This document shows, in pieces, positions 54,952 through 64,000 of a stretch of 64,000 nucleotides of DNA (within the stretch, counting starts at the first letter, position 1; every line of letters begins with the position of its first letter). The stretch spans positions 34,892,579 to 34,956,578 of the forward strand of contig OY829542.1 in NCBI GenBank assembly GCA_963691705.1. The letters run 5' to 3'. This DNA comes from Viola odorata (Eukaryota; Streptophyta; Magnoliopsida; Malpighiales; Violaceae). The notes beneath the pieces were generated by a model. It was given only the letters and a program-made list of their open reading frames with translations. It had not been told where the DNA came from and did no database searches. The position numbers and the translations under genes are program-made.

Positions 54952-56580
54952 TTGGCAAGAGATGTTCCTTCTTCAATTCGTGTGCGAACTCGAGATATTT
55001 TATGCCATACATGCACAGGTCGAGGACACACTTCAATCCAATGTCCCAACAATAAAGTGAGCATTAAAGATCATGGTATGAGGAAGTGTATTCAAGTTAA
55101 AGATGTCAAGAATACTCATCTGCAACATATTCTTAGCAACAATGATGAGACTAAGGGAATTCAGTTGGCTGCCCTTATTAGTAGTGTTACGAATGTGCAA
55201 GGTGAGATGGTAGCAGGTGATGATGGACATGTGACGGTCTTATCCGAGAATGCTAAGGCGCTTGTCGAGCACAATGTGAGTGTACAAGAAAAAGTTTTTG
55301 CCGAAATTGAGAGTGCTATAAATATTGAGAGCAAAAAAAGAGAGTTGAGTGAAAAGAAAGAGAGTGAGAAAAATAGCCCCCATGAAAAGAGTGAGCATGG
55401 AAAAAGAGATGAAATAAAAAACAACCCCCATGAAAATAACGAGCATGGGAAAAGAGATGAGAGATTAAAATATTTGCATGAAAAGAGTAAGCATGCAAAG
55501 AGTGGCATCGAGAGATCAAAAGGAGAGGAAAAAGAAAGGAAATTGAGTGTTTATGCCAGAGGGAGAGAAGTGAGCAAAATCTGTTTTGGCGCAAGCCACC
55601 AAAAACTGAATTTTGAGCCATTGCGCTTAGATTTTCCTAACCATAACCCATTTGTTTTCTCTTCTATTGTTGTTTCTCTTAATGTGCAGGGAAAGAGAGG
55701 GTTGTTGGGAGAAGAGAAGGATCATTCTTTGCTGCCAAGAGAGCTTAAGGAGAACCAATCATCCATAGTGCCTAGTTCGGCTAATCCTAGTCGCAACCGT
55801 ATGGTATGCCTTCCTTTCCTTAGGTTTGATTTGTGTGAGTATATGAACATCATTAATATTAATGGTACTGGTATTAAAATTAAATTAATTAATGATGATT
55901 ATATACAAGAACCAAAGGCCAAGTTATATGCCTTTGAAAACTACTTGCGAAAGCGCAAGCGGTTTGGTGTGTTAGCTAGGCCGAGAGGTATGGATCTTAC
56001 TTTCCCTAACACAAAATTATTTGAATCTTCACATATATTTATATTGTTTGATCATTCTGCCGTATGTGAGATTAATGATAAAATTATGGGTAAGTCGACT
56101 GGACTTGAGGGAACTCTATTCAAGCGTGATCACTTATTTAGGTCACATGACCTTTTGCGAAATTTTGATGAATATGATGCGTTTGATAGTTGTTTGGTGA
56201 GTTGTTGTGGTATGATTGAAATTACTAACTTGGTTTTAAGGAGTGTTATGTCTTTACATGATGTTTCTTTAAGTTTTGATAGTAATTTTAATGAAAAACC
56301 TTTTTTCGCGAAGTTGCTTGAGTTTTTACATAGATTTAATCCTTATGCCACTAATTCTGATTTTTATAGAACTTATAATGATTATTTAATTGAAACAAGA
56401 TCTATGTTTTGTATGCATAAAGGAGATCCTAGCAAGCATGAGCGCTTAATTTGGTTGTGTAGATCGTTACACAATTTGACTGTGTGTTGGTCATATCACA
56501 ATAGGTTGATGCGTCAACATGGAACAACTATTACTAGCATATTCTTTAAGGATGTTATACTTTCACATGTTATTCCTTGA
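54952..56580 (+). pseudogene. TE-B2 zinc knuckle, His-rich repeats and unknown domain X
   Basis: An open frame of 542 codons. A CCHC knuckle, CHTCTGRGHTSIQC, lies near 55003-55044. It is followed by acidic/basic linkers and three repeats of HE(K/N)xxHxKRDE type (about 55378-55500). Next comes CFGASHQ and a ~300-residue region conserved with TE-B (FDLCEYMNIIN, DDYIQEPKAK, VLARPRGMDL, LFKRDHLFRSHDLL, HVIP). It lies where pol would be in an autonomous element but has no protease, RT or integrase motif. TGA at 56578-56580 replaces a Trp codon that TE-B keeps (TGG), so the frame once continued into the membrane segment. Confidence 0.7.
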
Positions 56581-56622
56581 AGTGTTGTTAGTAAGTGTAG
56601 GGAGGATTCCCTTAGCGACTCA

Positions 56623-57054
56623 TTGAGAAAATTGTGGAGGAAGTTGAGCATGAAGAGGCTAAATTGGACACCTTGTCAACCAGAGTTGGGAGTTTCTAAC
56701 CACATGGATAAAAGAACGTTTGGTTCTGTATGGCATGCCTTGGTTTGTAAGTATATGTTTGCATGGGAAGAATGTCTTCCTTTTATTTTATTGTCTTACT
56801 ACCTGTGTACGCATATCACTATTTTTGGTTTGTTAAAACTCATGTGTCGTTTGGTTCATATGATATCATTTGGTTTGATATTGCTGCCTTTGAAAGTATT
56901 ACTTAGCATAGGTGGCAGTAGGAAAATCGAGGTGATGTGGACAGCCCATGGACAAGCCAAGCGCTATGGTGTACGATTGAGTGTCAAGATGACATTTATG
57001 AGGAACCATGGAAGGAGGCGCGAGTCCTTCAAGATATATACTTGGGTTTGGTAG
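56623..57054 (+). pseudogene. TE-B2 two-helix membrane segment
   Basis: Same frame as 54952-56580. Hydrophobic helices LPFILLSYYLCTHITIFGLL and LVHMISFGLILLPLKVLLSI match those of TE-B. The following stretch (IEVMWTAHGQAKRYGVRL, FKIYTWVW) is conserved and ends at TAG 57052-57054 where TE-B reads CAG. Function unknown. Confidence 0.6.
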
Positions 57055-57279
57055 TGCTTACGCCGGAAACGGTCTCCAACCCAAGTACCAGCAGACATGG
57101 CCACTTGGGGCAATGGTCCTACACAACGTGTTGTCATATTCAATGACATCGCAACCAAGTTGAACTTAAAGGGTTGGTATGGTTCCATTTGTGATTATTT
57201 TGATGTTACTAACTTAAGGTATTGTCCTGCAGGTTTAGGTCCGGATTCGAGGACGAATCATTTCCAAGGGGGAGAGAAT

Positions 57280-57387
57280 GATGTGAATCTTAGTGCATCA
57301 GAAGGAATACCCTTGAAGCCTAACAGACCAAATGATGTGAATCCTAGTGCATCAGAAGGAATACCCTTGAAGCCGTACGGACCAACG
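57280..57387. repeat. 54-bp tandem duplication in TE-B2
   Basis: Two units starting AATGATGTGAATC(T/C)TAGTG with three or four differences. Both stay in frame. Confidence 0.85.
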
Positions 57388-57628
57388 ATTCGCGCGAGGA
57401 ACAAGGAGTTGCAAAAGAAGTCATCACAGTTCGTCTACAGAGAATTAGAATGCGAGGAAGTCCCACATCTTGTGAGTTGTTTCAAGTGCACACAAATTGT
57501 GTGTGTTGCGGATTACACCTGTTGGCAACCAAGGAAGCGCAAGAGATGGCGAATGTACATTGAGTGTGGAATTACCGGACTTCCTGGGATAGATTATGTT
57601 GATCAAGATTCGAGGACGAATATTTCCG

Positions 57629-57641
57629 AAGAGGGAGGGAA
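57629..57641 (+). promoter_or_regulatory. Polypurine tract of TE-B2
   Basis: AAGAGGGAGGGAA-type tract directly before the 3' LTR. Confidence 0.7.
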
Positions 57642-58504
57642 TGATAAGATCCCAGGATGTATCATGCATGGCACATCGTATGTTCGTAATAAGCAGATGA
57701 ACAAGCAAATGGAGTCCGATTTGAGAAAACAGAGTCTTGATGGAAACTTCAAGATGTTAGCTTCCCTTTGGGATACGTTTCAGATCAATCGGACGGATGG
57801 ATCAAAACTTATGCTCGTCGAGATTTCCCTGTGCATAATGGACGTGATTACGCCCTATCTCGGCATAATTACTCCAAGACCAGTAGCATCGAGCTCCAGC
57901 TGATGTGATCACGCCACACACTCGATGTAATGACGTCCTGGCAGTTCCAGATTGCGCCAAAAAGGGAATTATGGCTTATTATGGATTTTCCTGATTTGGT
58001 GATTTCTATGCTTTATTAATTATGGATTTATTTAATTAGTTTCCTTATTAATTAGCTAAATTAGTTTAGATTTATTTTAATTACTTAATTAGAAGTTCTA
58101 TTAGGAGAAGGTTTCCTATTGTAAGGATTTAGGGTTTTCTCCTATTTAAAGGAGCCACCCTCTTCATTATTTGGCAGATTATTTTGGAATAAAAACCAGA
58201 GAGTTTTCTCAATTGTTCTTCGCGAACCTTGTCCCTCATTGTGTCCGGATACTCGATTAGGATAGCAAGTAAAACCCGAAAATCCATTCCATTGAGTCGT
58301 CGCCCAAGGTTGATATTCACAGGTTGAATATAGGTCGCGGGATCGAATCAAGAACCTCATTTGAAATTGATTAGGTTGGTTGACACAGGTTGTCCTCAGG
58401 TCTAAGCTCATACTTGTTGAGTTTATTTTCCGCATTCAAAATCCAACCCTAGAACTAGATCGGGAATTACTTGTTACGCATCCTACACAACTAGGATCGT
58501 ATTA
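57642..58504 (+). repeat. 3' LTR of TE-B2 (863 bp)
   Basis: Begins TGATAAGATCC and ends GGATCGTATTA, each one change from the family termini. Ogre sequence resumes at about 58505. Confidence 0.8.
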
Positions 58505-59288
58505 CTAACCCGAAACGATCTCGAAAGCTCTTTGGAGATGCCCAACCTTTTGACCCTTGTAAGTTGGCGCCATGTCCTCTTAGCTTAACACAGAAAAGAG
58601 TAAGTGCAAGTGAGGAACACAGGTGATGTGCAATCCCGAGGCCTCCACGTTGCTCATTCACTTTTCCGGCTACACTTTCACTCGATATTTTCAGGGCGGT
58701 CGGAGAGGTGAGATATCCCAGCTATTGACAAGATGCGAAGGAAGCCTCTATTCATTCCAACGATGTGAAGCAATCGGAGATGCTATCTGCGAAACCCAAA
58801 TCAGCAGGGGCAACCAATGCCGCCATGCTAGAAAGATCTCTTTTACACTATGCTTTCAAACAATTCAGGGCCTGACGCCTGGTGAACTCAACCGAGGGGA
58901 GGGATGACGATCTATGCTATGAACTTGGAGTTTCTTGTGTTAAGCTAAGAGGACATGGCCATGAGTGAGCAATACTCGGATGTTTCGGATATTTGGTATG
59001 ATTTTTTTGGATTTTTGGTAAACCGATCGTGTTTATCCCGGAGGGATTTTCTCTTTCTTTTTGCGATGGTCTTTTTAGTTGCTTTGGATGGATAATTGAT
59101 ATGGAAAAGTTGAGGTCATTTAATAAATATCCGAAAGGGTAAGACTTTATTAAAAAGCGTTTACAAAATATGGTACACTTGCCAACTACCTAAATTCATA
59201 AAAAATGGCTAACATAGATGAAATTAGGGATCCTAGTTACATGAAAAAGAAAAGGGGTTGCCGATATTCGAGCCTTCCCTTGAAGGTG
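58505..59288 (-). other. Ogre DNA between ORF1 and the missing gag, with a perfect inverted repeat
   Basis: A perfect 22-bp inverted repeat (58571-58592 and 58936-58957) encloses 343 bp. The enclosed DNA contains on the + strand a splice-acceptor-like CGATATTTTCAGGG (58684-58697) that resembles the minus-strand acceptor before ORF1 at 60979. No gene is seen. Confidence 0.5.
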
Positions 59289-60978
59289 TCAATCCTGGAC
59301 GTCAGAGTTCTCTTGCTCCTGCCAAAGGTACTCCATCGAAGCCATCTCCCCTTTCTGCATTTCTACCTCGGCCTCTAAAGCGGTAATTCAACTTTGCAGT
59401 GCCTGGCTCTTCCTATCCCCCAAGTCTGCGCGAGTAGTCAAGACCCTTATCGTCGAATCCCTGTCTTCGATTATGGCACTCGACGCTTCTTTCTTGCGGG
59501 TTTCGCTGCTCAAGCGTTCCTTAAAGTCCCTGAGGGCCACCTTCTATTTTACTGCTTGTACGCGGATAAAATCCTTGTTACGCCTTTCCAGCTCATTCAT
59601 CTGGACTTCCAGGCCACACTGATGGGCTTCGGCGATATCTCTTTCCTCTGTCATCAGATCTCATTCTTCCTGTGCTGCTCGCATCTGTTCTACTACTTGG
59701 GCGTAAGCCATGACATTCATTCCTTCGCTCACTTGAGATTCCCCTTCCTCTTCCATCGGTTTCTGATTTTCTAGGCGAGCTAAGACATTATCGTTGACTC
59801 GCCTTAACCTCCACTGTGGATATTGTGGTATTGTTGCCGTAGGGGCAACGCGTCCTTTGAGACAAAAAGGGTTGGCCCAGTCTTGGGCGTACAGCTGAAT
59901 GTTCTGATTTTCTCCGGTGTGTGGCAAATTTGATCTCGTCATGCCGAATGTTACTGGAATGATTTGCGTGATGCAAAATTGTCTGAGTACGAGGGTAGGG
60001 CAATAGTGAGCGCACCCCCATGCTCCAATTAAAGGAACCCAAGGTAGGGATCCACAGCAGACGATGGGATCGGAGGTCCGCAGCCACTTGGTATGCCAAC
60101 TGAAGTCTTCTTCTGAGAGGTTTATGAATCGGTCGATCCAGACATCCTTATTTTCCATCTCCTATTTATTCGTGGTCATTGCATTGATAACCCTGAGTAA
60201 AGGGCATGATCTTATGTAGCTTTTGAAGAAAATTGACTGATCAGGAATCTGTTTGAAGTGGCTGACTAACCATACTGTCAGCAACTGGGTGCAACAGGTA
60301 AGCCTCCCTTTCCCATTTCTTCGACAAGAGTCCAAGGAGCGAAAGGTCTCGGCCAAGATGGTTGTTTTAGGATTGATGGCATTTGTTTCCATCTAGTAAA
60401 AGACGTTGGCGGCGGCAAAGTCGATGGCGTTCCTCATTTTCAGAAAGAGGACAAATCCTACGATGGCGAAAGCCAGAATTCTTAGGCGTTTTTTCCCATT
60501 GGACAACTGAAATCGTGCCTCGATATCTGACCAACACCGGAAGTAGTCCCCTTCTCTGACACGAGTGGTGATTCCTAACAGCTTATCGAGCCTTATTTTG
60601 ACACTCGAGGAGTCGAGTCGAACATTTTGGTATATGGACGATATAGGAGATGTGAGGCACATCAGAGCTGAGTACTCCTCCAGTGTGGGAGTCAAGTCTA
60701 CTCCTTTATCGAAAGAGAAGCACCGATAATAGGGATCCCAAAATTTTAGGGCTGCTCGGATGCAACCCCAATCAGTCTTCACGTCAACCAGGGTTAGTAG
60801 TTTTCCATAACTACCCTCGAACTGTGTCTCCTCATCCTCAGTTAGCTCATTTCTCAACTTCTGAATCCTAGTTAAGTCGAAGTCCACGACTTCTAGTTTG
60901 ATCTTAGTGGTGATGTCAGGGGTGAATCCCTGTTCTAACAGATCTCCTCGGGCAGCCTGATCGTCGAAGCTTCGTCCC
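59289..60978 (-). pseudogene. Ogre ORF1: DUF7745-like protein, main exon
   Basis: Open on the minus strand from a splice acceptor (GATATTTTCAG, exon from 60978) to TGA at 59291-59289. The N-terminal part carries the DUF7745-like core (WGCIRAALKFWDPYYRCFSF, LTPTLEEYSALM) known from plant Ogre ORF1. The C-terminal ~120 residues form a Glu/Arg-rich coiled coil. Five in-frame stops interrupt it: TAG 60395-60393, TAG 60164-60162, TGA 59663-59661, TAG 59546-59544 and TGA 59390-59388. The rest stays in frame, so the ancestral reading is clear. The role of ORF1 in Ogre elements is unknown. It lies upstream of gag. Confidence 0.8.
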
Positions 60979-61118
60979 CTGAAAATATCAAGTGAAAGTA
61001 ACGTAGGTGCTGTTATAGCGAATGAGCAAAATGGGTCATGTGGGACAAAAATAAAATTTTAAATGCAAAGTAACCTGCATGTGTAAGAAATTTACAGTTC
61101 ATGTAAAAGACAAGATTA

Positions 61119-61376
61119 TCATGGCAACAGGATGAATAGAGCCACAACAAAGCAGGTATAATCATGATACACATGCTGGGGTTCTGATTCTGACTTTTCT
61201 AACTGGCTTGAATGGTTCCCGGATGATACCATGAAAAGGTCCCTAAAGTGTCGTCCAGTGTCCCGATTCCTTGCGAAATCGTGTAACCTTTCGACTAGCT
61301 TTAGGGGTTCATCTGAGTTGGGATTGACGAACACTACCGAGGACGTGTGTCCTAGGGCGTCACTACTACCCTCCTA
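61119..61376 (-). pseudogene. Possible first exon of Ogre ORF1
   Basis: The minus-strand frame FVNPNSDEPLKLVERLHDFA, with upstream SSDALGHTSSVV, sits between the PBS and the acceptor at 60979. It could splice into ORF1, but I could not fix the donor, and a TAG stands just upstream. The remaining leader 61377-61527 is non-coding. Confidence 0.35.
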
Positions 61377-61527
61377 ATTTGGTAATTGTCCCCGGGGTGT
61401 AGGGCACTATGAAATGCATATGACAATTGATAAAGAGAATAAATGAAGAGATGAACAATTTATCAAAGCAGGTAAATAGACAAATAAAAACCTCTCAAAA
61501 AATGAAACCTGCTCCGACCCTAAAATT

Positions 61528-61545
61528 CCCCAGTGAAGTCGCCAA
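61528..61545 (-). promoter_or_regulatory. Primer-binding site of the Ogre element (tRNA-Arg type)
   Basis: Minus-strand TTGGCGACTTCACTGGGG, one mismatch from the Ogre PBS TGGCGACTCCACTGGGGA, next to the LTR end GGCGACA. Confidence 0.8.
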
Positions 61546-61547
61546 AC

Positions 61548-64000
61548 TGTCGCCTCCCGAAAATTAACAAACTTCGCGAGTGTGCAACGAACTTGAGACC
61601 TTACGATGCTCAGCGTAAACAGACGCCTCGCAACATGCAATGAAGTCGCCACCCTAATTTGGTTGCTAGGTTTAGGGAACCTTAATCGTCATGGCATAAA
61701 AATATAATAAATAAAAAACTAAAGGCACAAAAAAAAGGGTCTGGACCCCAGACAAAAGGTTCGGGGTCGTATTATGGTCTCGGGAAGGTGTTAGGCACCC
61801 GAGTCACATCTGAAAATGGTTACCGGTTGATGAGAGAGGTGTTTAAAAGGTGTTTGATAAAAATGCGTTTTTGAAAATGGGGCCCTCAGAGGAATCGTCA
61901 CTTTAGTCTTTTCTATGATCGTGACCGTTCAGGAATAATTAATCGTGGAACGGGGTTACCGTTTTAAAATCTTTCGGACGGGGTTACCGTTTATCAAGAC
62001 CGATTGATTATTCCTGACCGTAACGTAATGGGACTGAATTTTCTGTAAGACTGAATGAGCACCCTCTATTTCATCATCGGGCCATAAGCATGATTAAATT
62101 AATTACTACGTGATTCTATCATAGATAGCTTAACAGAGTATAGATTTAAATGAGAGGTTTTGAAATGATGAAATGATGAACTGATGTGGGATCGAAAGTC
62201 CCCATGTACATGCAGTCAATATAAGCGAGAATATGAACATGGCATTTTAAGCAAATCTTTAAACATGTTGTTCATGTGAGTTGATTTTAGTTCTAGCAAT
62301 TCTATATATCATGCATACGATTGATATTTACAGGAAGCGTTGAATAAATAAAAAGGAACGAAAGGCGTACTTTCGAGCGAAGCTTGAATTTAAAACCTAC
62401 AAAATGAGAGTGTTAGTGATAGATCGAAAAATAATTAAGCAATTCATGAGTGCGAAAATTTAAATGATGACTTGATGCGTACGAAAATTTAAATGCTGAT
62501 TTGACGCATACGAACATGTAAATGATGATTTGATAAGTGCAGAAAATTTAAATGCTGATTTGACGCATACTTAGATGATGGTTTTGATAAGTGCAAAAAA
62601 TTTAAATGTTCATTTGATAAGGTACGAAAATTGAATGAAGACAGTTGATAAGTGCGAGAATTTAAATGCTGATTTGACGCATACAAAAACTTAGTGATGA
62701 TTTGACGAAAAATTAAAGATTTGATATATGCGGAAATTACGCAGTTGACAATTTGCAGAATTTAAGCAGTTGACGATTTGTAGAGTTTAAGCAGTTGATA
62801 TTGCAGAAAATAAAACAGGTTGATACTGCAGAAAATAAGCAGTTTGATATTTGCAGAAATTTAAACAGTTAATATTTGCAGGAAATAAAGCAATTGATAT
62901 TTGCAACCGACCATGTAGGCGGTAAATTGAATTTAAATTGCCGAAAGAAAATTGCAGAAAATTAAAGTGCGAATAATGTAAACAGTTGATAAGTATAGAA
63001 AATTAAACAGTTGATGGTACGAAAAATAATCATACGAAGCATACGAATATTTTTACGGAAATGCGATCCGAGATCTCGGAAAGAAATGAAAATGGGTTGG
63101 GCCCCAATTAAAAAGTGAAAGGAAATGAGAAATGGGCCAGGAATAGTGCCTGGCCCATGAAAATAAAAAAGTAAGGGTGATGGGCCAAGCCCATCACCTT
63201 GACGCATGAATATGCCATTATGGCACTATTCATTGTCACCTTCCTTGGTCACCGGCGTCACTGCCGGCGGCCAAGCTCCGACCATCCGTGGCCGAAATGG
63301 AAAACCTTCGTACCGAGTTGCTCGTCTCCTCAACGGCTTCCCGACCGTACGAACCTCGAATTTTAATTTAAAACATGCCGAGTTTAATTTTGAAAAAATG
63401 ACAAAATCGTTAATTATCGAAAACTAATTAATTCACACGATTTACCTAACAATTACTTAAATTGAAAGCATGCATTTAATCTACAGCATGCGTATGAATT
63501 ATTGGTATGAAGAACAACAATTTATTTAATCAAACAAATGCTAAATGAATTAAAGAAAAGAAAAGCATAAAAAAATGAAGAAAAGAAATGCTAAAAAGGC
63601 TTACTGCCAAACTTGAACTTGGGCGATTATCGCTCTAAATGAGCAATTGATCAGAGGGAGAAGAAGCAAGCTTTTCTTGCAAAGTTGGTGCCGTTTGAAT
63701 GAAGGAGGGAGGCTCGTATTTATAGCCAATCAATCGCGTGGGTGAAGGACGCGGTGCTGCGCGTGGCTAGGCCAGACGTCGAGGTGGCGGAGCTAGGGTT
63801 GTCGTGGTGGCAGGTCTACGGCTAGGAAGTGACAGGCCGAAGGGACAGGACGTCGGGAGTAGGCTGCTCAGTGGCCTGCTCCACTGTTGCCTCAATTCCA
63901 TGGTGCATGCACACCATGGCTCTTAATTAGTCAACCGTTGATCTGGTTGACTTTTCTTGGTTGACCAGATCAACGGTTGTGAACAAATTGCCTTTTACCT
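61548..64000 (-). repeat. 5' LTR of the Ogre element, cut by the window end
   Basis: Aligns with 34236 onward from the first base. A TATA box is at 63715-63724 (minus). It differs from the 3' LTR by scattered substitutions and small indels, e.g. a 17-bp segment near 63185 missing from the other copy. Confidence 0.88.

Larger units (their letters stand above)
57097..57641 (+). pseudogene. TE-B2 C-terminal region to the PPT
   Basis: Same frame again. It contains KLNLKGWYGSICDYFDVTNL, conserved with TE-B, and two purine-rich boxes giving DSRTNHFQGGEND and DSRTNISEEGGND. A 54-bp tandem duplication (57280-57333, 57334-57387) separates them. A Cys-rich stretch (CFKCTQIVCVADYTC) lies near 57480-57525. 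The open frame continues into the LTR to 57903, probably by chance. Confidence 0.45.
52507..58504 (+). mobile_element. TE-B2: second copy of the TE-B family, 5'-truncated, with nested solo LTR
   Basis: The LTRs are 52507-53123 (5' part missing) and 57642-58504. Both resemble the TE-B LTR family in their right ends (GGATCGTATCA; here GGATCGTATTA in the right copy). The interior aligns with TE-B over the leader, Gag N-terminus, His-rich repeats, domain X, membrane segment and PPT boxes. The capsid core present in TE-B is missing here. No pol. A 531-bp Tat solo LTR interrupts it at 54316. Confidence 0.85.
34236..64000 (-). mobile_element. TE-H: giant Ogre (Tat clade) element with nested insertions
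   Basis: The 3' LTR is at 34236-37365 and the 5' LTR from 61548 runs past the window. The PBS next to the 5' LTR reads TTTGGCGACTTCACTGGG, the tRNA-Arg type known from Ogre elements. ORF1 upstream of gag has the DUF7745-like domain. Pol has two RNase H domains, and an ~8-kb 3' region carries tandem arrays. These are Ogre hallmarks. Gag, protease and the N-terminal part of RT are missing: the sequence jumps from RT at 48100 to other elements and returns at 58505. Nested elements are a Tat LTR fragment, TE-I and TE-B2. Confidence 0.88.

Overview
The window looks like repeat-rich intergenic DNA from a large flowering-plant genome, probably a eudicot; nothing in it fixes the species. I see no intact host gene, tRNA or rRNA. 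Almost every base belongs to nested LTR retrotransposons and one endogenous pararetrovirus (EPRV), nearly all decayed. The diagnostic marks are TG...CA LTRs, target-site duplications (TSDs), primer-binding sites (PBSs), polypurine tracts (PPTs) and gag/pol/DUF7745-like reading frames.

Layout. (1) 1-8277: 3' end of a Tat-clade Ty3/gypsy element (TE-A, + strand) with a 77-bp tandem repeat, four antisense genes (two are spliced paralogues) and a 3' LTR. (2) 8278-14656 plus 22439-22484: remnant of a minus-strand coding locus, possibly transposase-like, split by two insertions. These are TE-B (8475-13871, a gag-only gypsy-like element) and TE-C (14657-22433, a young SIRE-like Ty1/copia element on the minus strand with TSD GTTTT). 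(3) 22485-26015: TE-D, the 3' end of a Tat/Athila-type gypsy element on the minus strand. Next comes a 241-bp copia LTR (TE-E, 26016-26256). (4) 26393-32067: Caulimoviridae-type EPRV (movement, coat, protease, truncated RT) whose first ~607 bp are repeated as an inverted copy at its far end. (5) 32068-34235: fragments TE-F (relative of TE-D) and TE-G (Tat-type RT/RNase H with YVDN).

(6) 34236 to beyond 64000: a giant Ogre element (TE-H) on the minus strand. It has ~3.1-kb LTRs, a tRNA-Arg-type PBS, a DUF7745-like ORF1 with five in-frame stops, pol with dual RNase H and integrase, and an ~8-kb 3' region with satellite-like tandem repeats. Nested in it are a Tat 3'-LTR fragment (43264-43748), a decayed gypsy element (TE-I, 48101-52506) and TE-B2 (52507-58504), a second copy of the TE-B family. 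TE-B2 itself carries a Tat solo LTR with a perfect TSD (54316-54846).

Most interesting points. Five elements from four unrelated families share an unusual PBS (TGGTAGYGGAGC) instead of the plant initiator-Met form. The TE-B family lacks pol and appears to encode Gag, an unknown domain and a two-helix membrane segment in one ancestral frame. TE-A carries antisense genes with matching introns and their own TATA-like boxes.
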